NCBI RefSeq assembly: GCF_003515685.1
Contig: NZ_QWEG01000014.1
Location: forward strand, 1 to 64,000
Length of the DNA stretch: 64,000 nt
Origin: Neobacillus notoginsengisoli
GTDB taxonomy: Bacteria > Bacillota > Bacilli > Bacillales > Cytobacillaceae
Reading direction: 5' to 3'
The notes beneath the pieces were generated by a model. It did not search any database, was not told where the DNA came from, and saw only the letters and a program-made list of their open reading frames with translations. Shown here piece after piece: positions 46,591 to 56,198 of this stretch (position 1 is its first letter; every line of letters begins with the position of its first letter). Made by a program: the position numbers and the translations under genes.

Positions 46591-47355
46591 ATGGGTTATC
46601 CAAAAGATATTCTTACTAGCAGATCCATTATTAAGCATGGTAAATATGCTCTAATTGCCCCTGAGGGTTTGGTAAATAATGTTGTCCCTGGGTTTGAAAA
46701 TTGTACCATCTCCATTCTTGGATCACCAAGGCTTGGTGCAAGCTTCGTAGACTATATCGTGACCATGCATGAAGGCGGTAAAAACACGGAAGGTTTCTGC
46801 GGCCAGGAAGATGTAGAGTCATTTGTTTATGTACTTGAAGGAAAAGTAAAAGCATCAGCTGGCGAACAGGAATATGTCCTTGATGGCAGCGGCTACTTAT
46901 ACTGCCCGCCAGGAGTGAAAATGTACCTTGAAAACCTTGAAGCCGGCGATTCAAAGCTGTTCCTTTATAAGCAAAAACACAAGCCGCTTGAAGGACGTAA
47001 GCCATGGGTTGTATCTGGGCATGCTGACCAAATTGAGTTTGCAAATTATGACGATATGCATAATGTCCATCTTAAAGACTTATTACCAACAGATATTGCT
47101 TTTGATATGAACTTCCATATTTTATCCTTTGACCCAGCGGCAAGCCATCCGTTCATAGAAACGCATGTTCAAGAGCATGGCGCTTACCTGCTATCCGGTG
47201 AGGGAATGTACAATCTCGATAATAAATGGATTCCAGTGAAAAAAGGCGATTATATCTTTATGGGACCTTATGTTCATCAGGCAGCATACGCGGTTGGGCG
47301 CGAGCCGCTTGCATACCTCTACTCAAAAGATTGCAACAGAGATGCTTCATTATAA
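46591..47355 (+). CDS. allE: (S)-ureidoglycine aminohydrolase
   Basis: A 254-aa bicupin that converts (S)-ureidoglycine to (S)-ureidoglycolate and ammonia. The C-terminal cupin carries the manganese ligands Glu and His in PFIETHVQEHGAYLLSGEG (near residues 189-207) and a later His in GPYVHQAAYA. Length matches E. coli AllE (YlbA). GAGGAGAT ribosome site. Confidence 0.93.
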   Translation: MGYPKDILTSRSIIKHGKYALIAPEGLVNNVVPGFENCTISILGSPRLGASFVDYIVTMHEGGKNTEGFCGQEDVESFVYVLEGKVKASAGEQEYVLDGSGYLYCPPGVKMYLENLEAGDSKLFLYKQKHKPLEGRKPWVVSGHADQIEFANYDDMHNVHLKDLLPTDIAFDMNFHILSFDPAASHPFIETHVQEHGAYLLSGEGMYNLDNKWIPVKKGDYIFMGPYVHQAAYAVGREPLAYLYSKDCNRDASL

Positions 47356-47370
47356 AAAGTAGGTGCACAA

Positions 47371-48420
47371 ATGAAAGTAACAAAAGAACAGTTAAAAGAA
47401 TTAATAAAAAACAAGCTTCATAAAGCAGGCCTTAAGGAAGACCATGCCGACACAGCAGCAGATATTCTTGTGTTTGCTGATGAGCGCGGAATTCATTCCC
47501 ATGGGGCAATGAGAGTAGAGTATTATGCTGAACGAATTGCAAAAGGCGGAATTAATGCCACCCCTGACTTTCAATTTGAAAAAACGGGTCCTTGCACAGG
47601 AGTCTATCATGCTGATGGCGGTTCGGGTTTTGTAGCAGCGAAAAATGCTATGGATGAAGCGATTGCGATGGCAAAAGAAAGCGGCGTGGCCATTGTAGGG
47701 GTAAAGAATATGTCACATAGCGGTGCCATCTCTTACTTCACCCATCAAGCAGCCGAGGCAGATTTAATAGGGTTTTCAGTCTGTCAATCGGATCCGATGG
47801 TTGTCCCATTTGGCGGGGCTGAACCTTATTACGGGACTAACCCAATAGCCTTTGCCGCACCGAGCAGCGATGGAAAAAAAATAACCCTGGATATGGCTAC
47901 AACAGTTCAGGCATGGGGTAAAATCCTCTATGCCAGGTCCAAAAATGAGCCAATTCCAGACACCTGGGCTGTTGACAATAACGGGGAAGCAACAACAGAT
48001 CCATTTAAGGTAAATGCGCTCTTGCCAATAGCCGGGCCAAAGGGCTATGGATTGGCAATGATGGTTGACGTTCTTTCCGGAATCCTACTTGGGCTTCCTT
48101 TTGGGAACAAGGTATCCTCCATGTATGATGATTTAACAGCCTACCGCAAATTAGGCCAGCTTCATATTGTCATTAATCCAGCTTTCTTCACAGGGTTAAG
48201 CGAGTTTAAGCAAGACATAACACAAACGATGGAAGACTTAAATCAGATTAAACCTGCGCCAGGTTTTTCTAAAGTTCTATTCCCTGGGCAAAACAATGAC
48301 ATGGTCATAGCGGAGTACCAGGAAAAGGGAATTGAAATTGTAGACGAAATTTATGACTATTTAATCTCTGATACGATTCACAACAATAAATACGACCACA
48401 AAAACCCATTTGCTAAATAG
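47371..48420 (+). CDS. allD: Ureidoglycolate dehydrogenase (first copy)
   Basis: A 349-aa NAD-dependent enzyme of the malate/L-lactate dehydrogenase family (Ldh2) oxidising ureidoglycolate to oxalurate. The catalytic His is in NMSHSGAISYF near residue 115. RGIHSHGAMRVEYYAERI (near 38-55) and PYYGTNPIAFAAP are family motifs. It lies 15 bp after allE. A near copy follows directly. Confidence 0.92.
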   Translation: MKVTKEQLKELIKNKLHKAGLKEDHADTAADILVFADERGIHSHGAMRVEYYAERIAKGGINATPDFQFEKTGPCTGVYHADGGSGFVAAKNAMDEAIAMAKESGVAIVGVKNMSHSGAISYFTHQAAEADLIGFSVCQSDPMVVPFGGAEPYYGTNPIAFAAPSSDGKKITLDMATTVQAWGKILYARSKNEPIPDTWAVDNNGEATTDPFKVNALLPIAGPKGYGLAMMVDVLSGILLGLPFGNKVSSMYDDLTAYRKLGQLHIVINPAFFTGLSEFKQDITQTMEDLNQIKPAPGFSKVLFPGQNNDMVIAEYQEKGIEIVDEIYDYLISDTIHNNKYDHKNPFAK

Positions 48421-48476
48421 AGACAATCCTTCTAACAGACAGCTTAAAACCTACTATACCCAAAGAGGTGCGACAG

Positions 48477-49526
48477 ATGAGGGTAACAAAAGAACAATTA
48501 AAAGACTTAGTTGTCAATAAGCTTCATAAAGCAGGCCTACTAGAGGAGCATGCAGCTGGTGTAGCGGATGTACTTGTTCATGCAGACGCTAGAGGCGTAC
48601 ATTCCCACGGCGCAATGCGAGTTGAATATTACGCTGAAAGAATTGCTAAGGGTGGAATCAATAACAGCCCCGAATTTAAATTCGAAAAAACAGGACCATG
48701 CTCAGCGATTTTTGATGGTGATAATGGAGCTGGACACGTGGTGGCGAAATTGGCCATGGATGAAGCGATAAAAATGGCCAAGGAAAATGGAATTGCTGTG
48801 GTGGGTGTAAGGAGAATCGGCCATAGCGGGGCTCTTTCATACTTTGTTCAGCAAGCGGCAAATGAAGATTTGGTTGGAATCTCTGTCTGTCAATCCGACC
48901 CAATGGTCGTACCATTTGGCGGTGCCGAGCCTTATTACGGGACAAATCCAATCGCTTTTGCCGCTCCTGGCAAGGACGGAGAGCATATTACATTTGATAT
49001 GGCAACAACCGTGCAGGCTTGGGGAAAAATCCTTCATGCCAGATCGAAGAATGAACCGATCCCTGCTGACTGGGCTGTTGACGTTAACGGGGAGCCGACA
49101 ACCGATCCATTTAAAGTCAATGCATTATTGCCGATCGCTGGACCAAAAGGCTATGGCCTGATGATGATGGTGGATGTTCTTTCGGGAATCCTCCTGGGAC
49201 TGCCATTTGGGAACAAGGTATCTTCGATGTACCATGATCTGACAGAATATCGAAATCTTGGTCAGCTGCACATCGTTATCAATCCGGAATATTTTACGGG
49301 ATTGGGTGCCTTTAAGGAGGCAATTGCCCAGACGATGCAAGATTTAAATAACATTAAGCCGGCACCGGGATATAAAAAGGTTTCCTACCCAGGCCAAAGA
49401 AGTGCCGAGAGAGAACAAGCGTATGAAAGGGACGGCATTGAAATTGTCGACCATATTTACGAATATTTAACATCAGATGTCATTCATAATAACGCCTATG
49501 ATAATAAAAGCCCTTTTGCAAAATAA
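48477..49526 (+). CDS. allD: Ureidoglycolate dehydrogenase (second copy)
   Basis: A 349-aa tandem duplicate of the previous gene, very similar over its whole length (VTKEQLK, NKLHKAGL, SHGAMRVEYYAERIAKGG, CQSDPMVVPFGGAEPYYGTN, GKVSSMYHDL-type blocks). The catalytic His is in RIGHSGALSYF. I start at ATG 48477, 6 nt after AGAGGTG, which gives the same length as copy 1. The GTG at 48468 is inside the ribosome site. Differences may adjust cofactor or substrate preference. Confidence 0.9.
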   Translation: MRVTKEQLKDLVVNKLHKAGLLEEHAAGVADVLVHADARGVHSHGAMRVEYYAERIAKGGINNSPEFKFEKTGPCSAIFDGDNGAGHVVAKLAMDEAIKMAKENGIAVVGVRRIGHSGALSYFVQQAANEDLVGISVCQSDPMVVPFGGAEPYYGTNPIAFAAPGKDGEHITFDMATTVQAWGKILHARSKNEPIPADWAVDVNGEPTTDPFKVNALLPIAGPKGYGLMMMVDVLSGILLGLPFGNKVSSMYHDLTEYRNLGQLHIVINPEYFTGLGAFKEAIAQTMQDLNNIKPAPGYKKVSYPGQRSAEREQAYERDGIEIVDHIYEYLTSDVIHNNAYDNKSPFAK

Positions 49527-49547
49527 TTGAAGATATCATTTTTTTAT

Positions 49548-49576
49548 AAAAGGGCGACTAGAATAAGTCGCCCTTT
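49548..49576 (+). terminator. Hairpin between the allD pair and allF
   Basis: AAAGGGCGACT/AGTCGCCCTTT with loop AGAATA. Only a short T-run follows, so it may be a partial terminator or an mRNA processing hairpin dividing allCEDD from allFGHK. Confidence 0.65.
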
Positions 49577-49724
49577 CCAATTTAAAAGTTGAAAATTCAC
49601 ATAATTAAGCAATAGGATAGAAACCGCCTTCCATTGCAGAAGATAAGAATAGTGCTGCAAGCAGAGGGAAATAGCGAGAAAAATGTTTCTAAGCCAAAAA
49701 ATAAAAAAAGAGGTGCTTCAACGA

Positions 49725-51470
49725 ATGCTTTATACCATTATTAAACAGAATTCCTACCAGGATTCCATTAACTTAATGCTTCTTACGAATAAAATTTCTA
49801 CTATGGACGGAATTAATAAAGTCCAGGTTATGATGGGAACTCCGGCCAATAAAGATATCTTTAAATCGTCTGGCCTTTATACAGAAGAGCTTGAAAAAGC
49901 AGCTCCAAATGATATGTGTATTGTTGTTGATACAGATTCCGAGGACAAGGTACAGGAAGTTCTTGACGAAGTTGAGGACTACTTAAAGAACCAGTCAATC
50001 GCAGGCAGCAAGCAGGACTTTGAAACTGTACGTACATGGGATAAGGCACTTAAAGTTATGCCAGACGCGAATGTTGCTTTGATTTCCACACCGGGGCAAT
50101 ATGCGGCGGAAGAAGCAGACAAAGCGCTTGACAATGATTTGCATGTCATGATTTTCAGTGACAACGTATCAATCGAAGATGAGCGCCGCCTCAAAGAAAA
50201 AGCTCATGAAAAAGGCCTTCTCGTCATGGGCCCTGACTGTGGTACAGAAATTTTGAGTGGCGTACCGCTCGCATTCGCGAACGTTGTGAAGAAAGGAAAT
50301 ATTGGACTTGTTGGCGCTTCAGGAACTGGAATCCAAGAAGTGACCGTCCAAATTGACCGTCTTGGCGGCGGTGTGACCCATGCAATCGGAACTGGGGGAC
50401 GTGACCTTTCTGATAAAGTCGGCGCGATTACAATGATTGACGCAATTAAAGGTTTGGCTGCGCATAATCAAACAGAGGTAATCGGAATTGTTTCGAAGCC
50501 GCCTGCAAAAGAAGTGCGTGACCAAGTGGTTGAACTCCTCCAAAGTCTGTCAAAGCCTGTTGTGGCGATTTTCCTAGGTGAAAAGCCGCACAATCATGAA
50601 GGAAACATCTATTATGCCAATACACTTGAGGAAACAGCAGCCATCGCGGTAGATCTTTCAAAAGGGAATCCTGTTAAAGGAAGCTACAATCAAATGAATA
50701 CCGAAGTACCGGCAGTTAATCTAAAGCCTGAACAAAAAACAATTAAAGGGCTTTATTCCGGTGGAACGCTTGGATACGAAGCAGCTACCCTCATTAGCAG
50801 AGGCCTTGGTATCGGCTTGAGTGATTCTCACGATGAAGGATACCTGTTACAGGAAAATGGCTTTGATGTAGCTGACCTTGGTGACGATATCTTTACTCAA
50901 GGAAAGCCGCATCCAATGATCGACCCTGAAACAAGAGTGAAATACTTCAAAAAGGCAGCTGAAGATGAGTCAACAGCCTTGATTCTTTTCGATGTCGTTC
51001 TTGGTTACGGTTCCCATGAAGATATGGCTGGCGCGTTGATTCCTGCCATCCAAAAAATTCAAAGCGATGCAAAAGAAAAAGGCAAAGAAATTTACTTTGT
51101 CGCGACTGTTTGCGGTACTGAGCAAGACCCACAAGATATTCAGGAGCAAAAAGCAAAACTTGAGCAAGCTGGCGTTATTATTAGAAACAGCAATAACCAA
51201 GCGGTCCGCACAGCTCTTGCCATGCTGGACATCGAGCTGAAAGAAGTCGAGAAGGAATTGGTTTCCGTTAACCAGCCTGCAAAAGCGGAAATTAGCATCT
51301 CACCTGCGCTTGAAAAACTATTGAATGAAAAACCAAGCGTGATTAACGTTGGTTTGAAGAGCTTTGCTACAGCCGTTACTGAAACTGGCGGTAAAGCGGT
51401 TCAATATGACTGGCGTCCAGTTGCCGGCGGAAACGAAAGAATGCGCAAGGTATTAAGTGTCCTTCGTTAA
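49725..51470 (+). CDS. allF: Oxamate carbamoyltransferase subunit AllF (FdrA family)
   Basis: A 581-aa FdrA-family protein with a succinyl-CoA-synthetase-like fold. N-terminus MLYTIIKQNSYQDSINLMLL matches FdrA. Phosphate/CoA-type loops are VMGPDCGTEILSGVPLAF (near 165) and GLVGASGTGIQE (near 192). In E. coli, AllF, AllG and AllH form the oxamate carbamoyltransferase that converts oxalurate plus phosphate to oxamate and carbamoyl phosphate. ATG 49725 follows AGAGGTG and gives the family start, where 49683 would add unmatched residues. Confidence 0.9.
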   Translation: MLYTIIKQNSYQDSINLMLLTNKISTMDGINKVQVMMGTPANKDIFKSSGLYTEELEKAAPNDMCIVVDTDSEDKVQEVLDEVEDYLKNQSIAGSKQDFETVRTWDKALKVMPDANVALISTPGQYAAEEADKALDNDLHVMIFSDNVSIEDERRLKEKAHEKGLLVMGPDCGTEILSGVPLAFANVVKKGNIGLVGASGTGIQEVTVQIDRLGGGVTHAIGTGGRDLSDKVGAITMIDAIKGLAAHNQTEVIGIVSKPPAKEVRDQVVELLQSLSKPVVAIFLGEKPHNHEGNIYYANTLEETAAIAVDLSKGNPVKGSYNQMNTEVPAVNLKPEQKTIKGLYSGGTLGYEAATLISRGLGIGLSDSHDEGYLLQENGFDVADLGDDIFTQGKPHPMIDPETRVKYFKKAAEDESTALILFDVVLGYGSHEDMAGALIPAIQKIQSDAKEKGKEIYFVATVCGTEQDPQDIQEQKAKLEQAGVIIRNSNNQAVRTALAMLDIELKEVEKELVSVNQPAKAEISISPALEKLLNEKPSVINVGLKSFATAVTETGGKAVQYDWRPVAGGNERMRKVLSVLR

Positions 51471-51594
51471 TTGGGTGGAACAAGGATTTTAAATCTAAAA
51501 AGAGGGTTGCATTGCAAAAAATGCTAAAGGTTTAGCGCGCTTTGCGGCCCTTTATATTGTAAAAAACGACTTACGAATTCAGGAGGAAAGACAC

Positions 51595-52875
51595 ATGTAT
51601 GGATCATATAAAACAATTGATGAAGCAAACCGCGCGGTAATCGATAAAATCGTATCAGGCGCCCCATTTTTAGTTGATGTTGTCCCAGCAAAATCAGTCA
51701 TTCAAGAATTAAATGGGAAGGTTCTACTTCATGCAGGCCCGCCAACAAAGTGGGAGAACATGCCAAGCCCAATGCAAGGCTCTTGTGTAGGAGCCGCATT
51801 ATTCGAAGGCTGGGCAGCAAACGCAGATGAGGCGTTTAAATTGTTCGAGAATGGAGAAGTTGAATTCATTCCATGTCATCATGTAAACGCAGTTGGCCCG
51901 ATGGGTGGAATCACATCAGGCAATATGCCAGTTGTTGTCGTGGAAAATCGTGACGGCGGGAACCAAGCCTATTGCACAATGAACGAAGGAATCGGTGCAG
52001 TACTTCGCTTCGGCGCATATTCCGAGGAAGTAACAAATCGTCTTGCATGGTTCAGGGATGTTCTAGGTCCTGTTCTTTCCAAAGCTCTTCAGAAAACTGA
52101 GGACGGATTGAATATTAACGTCATGATCGCAAGAGCTATTACAATGGGCGATGAATTCCACCAACGAAATATTGCAGCATCACTTATTTTCCTAAAAGAC
52201 ATCGCACCATACATTTTACAAACAGATGCATCTGAGAAAGATAAACAAGATGTCATTCAATTCTTAGCTGATACAGATCAGTTCTTCCTAAATATAGCGA
52301 TGGCAACATGTAAAGCCGTCTTGGATACAGCTAGACAGATTGAGCACGGAACAGTCGTTACGGCCATGTGCCGGAACGGCCACGAATTTGGGATTCGCAT
52401 TGCGGGCATGGGCGATCAATGGTTTACCGCACCTGTTAATACGCCGCAAGGTTTGTTCTTTACAGGCTATGACCAAGATATGGCTTGCCCTGATATGGGT
52501 GACAGTGCCATCACTGAAACATTTGGTATCGGCGGAATGGCAATGATCGCTGCACCTGGTGTTACTCGTTTCGTAGGCGCGGGCGGCTTTGATGATGCAC
52601 TTAAAACAAGCGATGAGATGATGGAAATTTGTATCGACCAAAACCCTAACTTTTCAATCCCAACTTGGGATTTCCAAGGCTCATGTCTTGGTATTGATGC
52701 GAGGAAGGTCGTTGAAACTGGAATTGAACCAGTCATCAACACTGGTATTGCCCATAAAGAAGCAGGGGTTGGCCAAATTGGCGCGGGTACTGTTCGCGCA
52801 CCGCTTGCTTGCTTTGAAAAAGCAATTGATGCTTATGCGGTTAAACTCGGCCTAATCGAACCAGCTAATTCCTAA
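51595..52875 (+). CDS. allG: Oxamate carbamoyltransferase subunit AllG (DUF1116)
   Basis: A 426-aa DUF1116 (YlbE) protein. Family blocks visible are LLHAGPPTKWENMPSPMQGS, CHHVNAVGPMGGITSGNMPV and NGHEFGIRIAGMGDQWFTAP. It is the second component of the AllFGH enzyme. It has GGAGGAAAG before the ATG, and its stop codon overlaps the allH start (TAATG). Confidence 0.9.
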   Translation: MYGSYKTIDEANRAVIDKIVSGAPFLVDVVPAKSVIQELNGKVLLHAGPPTKWENMPSPMQGSCVGAALFEGWAANADEAFKLFENGEVEFIPCHHVNAVGPMGGITSGNMPVVVVENRDGGNQAYCTMNEGIGAVLRFGAYSEEVTNRLAWFRDVLGPVLSKALQKTEDGLNINVMIARAITMGDEFHQRNIAASLIFLKDIAPYILQTDASEKDKQDVIQFLADTDQFFLNIAMATCKAVLDTARQIEHGTVVTAMCRNGHEFGIRIAGMGDQWFTAPVNTPQGLFFTGYDQDMACPDMGDSAITETFGIGGMAMIAAPGVTRFVGAGGFDDALKTSDEMMEICIDQNPNFSIPTWDFQGSCLGIDARKVVETGIEPVINTGIAHKEAGVGQIGAGTVRAPLACFEKAIDAYAVKLGLIEPANS

Positions 52876-53771
52876 TGGATAAAAAGACTCTTTTTGGAGA
52901 GGAATATAGTCATCTAGTTCCTCTCCTTCTTTGTAAAAAGACGAGAGGCCAAGTCCATAGTATTTTTACAAATGGCTTTAATATTATCATGGGGGACTCT
53001 CTTGTTTTTATTGGGAATCGTAAAAACGGTCTCCTGCCATTTGGCATTCATCTTCGGGAAATGGACACTTCTAGGGCCGTTGCCGCTGTAAATAATGGAG
53101 ACTCGGTTTTTTGGAACATAAAAACGGAGTCTTTGGAATTTCCAAGGATAACGATTCGTTTAAATAAAGGAAAAAGCTTTAAAAATGAATTAGCCGAACT
53201 GAAGGAAACGAAGATTTTTGAAGCGAGTTTTGAAAGGCTTTTTACCCAATTAGTCGGTATAGAAGAAAGAACAGGGTTGGATGTTGATATCCAATTATTC
53301 TTGGAAAAATGGAATGAACGAAGTGGACAAACATGGACGGATACAGAAACATTTATAATCATGTTGATCGAAGCAGCCACGTCCAGTGACGAGCACTCCA
53401 TTGAGAAGGCTCTTCGATACTTTCTTGGTAGAGGACAAGGCTTGACGCCTTCGGGTGATGACATGGTTGTTGGACTGCTTGCATTCGATGCTGTCTCCCA
53501 CTTCATTTTTGCTCCGTTTTATCAAAAGCTTTCCAAGCTATTGGGTGAACCCATTACAACTGATGTGGGCAGAGAATACTTAAGGTATGCATTGGAACAT
53601 GAATTTAGCTCAACGGTTTCTAAAATGGTCAATGCACTTGTCATCGAACGTGATTCCGACTTCAAAGAGGTCTTTGGGAATTTGCTTGGAGTTGGCCACA
53701 GTTCGGGAATGGATACATTATTCGGCATCCTGATAGGAATGCTAGCTTATAAAAATTTTTACAGAGAATAA
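52875..53771 (+). CDS. allH: Oxamate carbamoyltransferase subunit AllH (DUF2877)
   Basis: A 298-aa DUF2877 (YlbF) protein, with the family block GRGQGLTPSGDDMVVGLLAF near residues 189-208 and GVGHSSGMDTLFGILIGM near the C-terminus. Third component of AllFGH. Translationally coupled to allG. Confidence 0.88.
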   Translation: MDKKTLFGEEYSHLVPLLLCKKTRGQVHSIFTNGFNIIMGDSLVFIGNRKNGLLPFGIHLREMDTSRAVAAVNNGDSVFWNIKTESLEFPRITIRLNKGKSFKNELAELKETKIFEASFERLFTQLVGIEERTGLDVDIQLFLEKWNERSGQTWTDTETFIIMLIEAATSSDEHSIEKALRYFLGRGQGLTPSGDDMVVGLLAFDAVSHFIFAPFYQKLSKLLGEPITTDVGREYLRYALEHEFSSTVSKMVNALVIERDSDFKEVFGNLLGVGHSSGMDTLFGILIGMLAYKNFYRE

Positions 53772-53807
53772 AACGCAATTTAAATGACAACGGTGGAGAG
53801 TGTTAAT

Positions 53808-54746
53808 ATGAGTAAAATCGTTCTAGCAATTGGCGGAAATGCCATTATAAAAGAGGGTCAAAAGGGTACGATTGAAGAACAGCAAAAAAATATTAATGAA
53901 AGCTGTGAGCCTGTTCTTGGTCTAATCGAGGAAGGCCATACAGTTGTCATCACACACGGTAATGGCCCGCAAGTTGGGAATACGTTAATTAAAGGTGAGA
54001 TGGCTAAATCGGTCGTCCCAACCTATCCATTAGATGTATATGATGCTGAAACACAAGGGAATTTAGGCTATTTGATTCAGCAAGCTTTTAAAAATAAAAT
54101 GGTTGAGCGAAATATTAATAAGACAGTTGCCACGATCGTCACACAGTCAGTTGTTTCCAAAGATGACCCGGCATTTGAAGCACCAACAAAGCCAATCGGG
54201 CCATTTTATACAAAAGAAGAAATGGAAGAAATAACCAAAAAGGACAACCTTACATTTGTAGAAGATAGCGGAAGAGGCTATCGACGTGTCGTTGCTTCTC
54301 CAAAGCCAGTTAAAATAGTTGAAAAAGAAGCAATCGAAGCATTGCTTGAGAAGGACATTACGGTTATTACTGCCGGCGGTGGCGGAATCCCAGTCACCGA
54401 AAATAACGGCAAGCTGGAAGGCATTGAAGCAGTCATTGATAAAGATTTCGCAAGCGCACTCTTGGCTGCTGAAATAAATGCCGATTATTTATTCATCGTA
54501 ACGGGTGTAGAGCAAGTTGCGATTAATTTTGGCAAACCAAATCAACAGAACCTATTTGAAATGACAGTGGAAGAGGCACTTCGTTATATGGAGGAAGGCC
54601 AATTTCCAAAAGGAAGCATGGGGCCGAAAATTGAAGCAGCCATCATGTTCCTTCAAAAAGGCGGTAAGAACGTCATCATTACATCAATTGAAAAACTTCA
54701 AGATGCTCTTGCCGGAAAAACAGGTACACGTATCGTAATGAAATAA
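53808..54746 (+). CDS. allK: Carbamate kinase
   Basis: A 312-aa carbamate kinase that makes ATP from carbamoyl phosphate and ADP, leaving CO2 and ammonia. Family motifs are VLAIGGNAI at the N-terminus, ITHGNGPQVGNTL (near 45), a central SPKPVKIVE and AGGGGIPV (near 199). ATG 53808 follows GGTGGAGAG by 7 nt and gives the usual 310-314 aa. The preceding in-frame ATG would add eight odd residues. Last gene of the allantoin operon. Confidence 0.94.
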   Translation: MSKIVLAIGGNAIIKEGQKGTIEEQQKNINESCEPVLGLIEEGHTVVITHGNGPQVGNTLIKGEMAKSVVPTYPLDVYDAETQGNLGYLIQQAFKNKMVERNINKTVATIVTQSVVSKDDPAFEAPTKPIGPFYTKEEMEEITKKDNLTFVEDSGRGYRRVVASPKPVKIVEKEAIEALLEKDITVITAGGGGIPVTENNGKLEGIEAVIDKDFASALLAAEINADYLFIVTGVEQVAINFGKPNQQNLFEMTVEEALRYMEEGQFPKGSMGPKIEAAIMFLQKGGKNVIITSIEKLQDALAGKTGTRIVMK

Positions 54747-54753
54747 TTCAACT

Positions 54754-54787
54754 AGCCTCTATATGTAAAACATATAGAGGCTTTTTT
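54754..54787 (+). terminator. Allantoin operon terminator
   Basis: AGCCTCTATATG/CATATAGAGGCT with loop TAAAA, then TTTTT. Confidence 0.92.
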
Positions 54788-54838
54788 AAGAATTGTCCTG
54801 TTTGTGCACCTAAGTAAGGGGCCAGTGATTTTTTCAGC

Positions 54839-54960
54839 GTTGATTGAAGCGAAGGGCACCGACTCCGGCGGGATCTAGTGGCAAGGTGGAGACCCCACAG
54901 GCGCCTTGGCGCCGAGGAGGCTCAACTGATGCCCGGCGGAAAGCTTGTGCCTCGTGACAA
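54839..54960. repeat. Palindromic intergenic element (copy B, degenerate)
   Basis: Shares GTTGATTGAAGCG, GACTCCGGCGGGAT, GGAGACCCCACAGGCGC, GGCGCCGAGGAGGCTC and GCGGAAAGC with the element at 31560. The right arm has decayed, so the terminal inverted repeat is lost. It fills the gap between allK and the sensor kinase. Confidence 0.75.
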
Positions 54961-55055
54961 GCGAAAACCGCCTGTCTCTGCGATGATTATTCCCAGAAGC
55001 TTTCCTTGCGAAGAGGAAATCAACAACCATAATAAAAGAAAAGGAGGGACATTTT

Positions 55056-56198
55056 TTGAGAAAATCGGAAAATGACTATTCGGTGATGAAAAACGGCCCA
55101 ATCAAATTTACGGAGTCTAAGGAACAACATGCCCGTTTAAATGCCGTGTTAAAAAGTATGACTGAAGGAATTATTCTAGCCGATAACAAAAAGAATATTG
55201 TTTACCAAAATGAATTTGTCACGCATTCTCTTTTTCCTGGGATGAGGGTTGAAAATCTTCAAACAGAAGTTGAACTAATAAATTTTCTGCAAAAACTCAG
55301 CATTTCTGAAAATGACCAACTAAATCAGTTACCACAATTGGAAGATATCTCAGTCAAACTGACGATTGAGAAGGATAAACGATTAAAATATATTATGTTG
55401 AATAAATTTAGTGTGTATTCTGATACATCTTATATAGGCAATGGATATTTACTTCGTGACATTACAAAAGAAGAAGAAATTGATCAGCTTAAAAGTAATT
55501 TGATTACGATTGCCAGCCATGAATTTAAAACCCCAATCACGAGCATTCGCGGCAGTGTGGAAACATTGATGATCCAGGATGCGGATTGGGATGAGGACTT
55601 CAAACAAGAGCTTTTGCAGGGAATTCATGAAGATATTTTACATCTTCAGGATTTGATTTCAGTCTGGCTTGATATCAAGAAAATTGAAATGGGGACGTTG
55701 TCTCTAAATAAAGGTCATTTCGTGGTCTCTCAGCTGATTTTAAACACGCTTGACCATTTGCCAAATGAGTTTGTTCAAAGTAAGCTTGTCAGCTTTAAAG
55801 AGGAGAATGATGTTAAATTCCCTTTACTGTATGGTGATGAAAAGCGGCTTCAACAAGTACTGCTGAACTTAATTATGAATGGGCTAGTCCACAATGATTC
55901 TCCTGCGAAAAAAGTTGAAGTGTCTGTCACTTCAGATTCCCGGTATGTATATATTCATGTGAAAGATAATGGCATTGGGTTTTCAAAGGAACTGAGTAAA
56001 AAAATATTCGACCGCTTTTATAGAGCCGATAATTCGCCCCAGCGTAAAACTGGAGGAACGGGCCTCGGTCTATCAATCTGTCTTGGTTTAATGCAAGAGC
56101 ATAATGGTGATATACTAGTCAAAAGCGAACTTGGAAAAGGCAGTGAGTTTACAATGAAGCTGCCAATTAATCATGATGATCAAGGAGGTTCACGATGA
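55056..56198 (+). CDS. Soluble PAS-type sensor histidine kinase
   Basis: A 380-aa kinase without membrane segments, so it senses a cytoplasmic signal. A PAS-like domain covers about residues 20-140 (MTEGIILADNKKNIVYQNEF). The phosphoacceptor His lies in TIASHEFKTPITSIRGS near residue 155. The ATPase domain has N, G1 and G2 boxes (NLIMNGLVHND, VKDNGIGFS, GGTGLGLSICLG). TTG start with AAGGAGGG upstream. Overlaps the response regulator by 4 bp. The position after the allantoin block is suggestive, but a terminator and a repeat intervene. Confidence 0.88.
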   Translation: MRKSENDYSVMKNGPIKFTESKEQHARLNAVLKSMTEGIILADNKKNIVYQNEFVTHSLFPGMRVENLQTEVELINFLQKLSISENDQLNQLPQLEDISVKLTIEKDKRLKYIMLNKFSVYSDTSYIGNGYLLRDITKEEEIDQLKSNLITIASHEFKTPITSIRGSVETLMIQDADWDEDFKQELLQGIHEDILHLQDLISVWLDIKKIEMGTLSLNKGHFVVSQLILNTLDHLPNEFVQSKLVSFKEENDVKFPLLYGDEKRLQQVLLNLIMNGLVHNDSPAKKVEVSVTSDSRYVYIHVKDNGIGFSKELSKKIFDRFYRADNSPQRKTGGTGLGLSICLGLMQEHNGDILVKSELGKGSEFTMKLPINHDDQGGSR

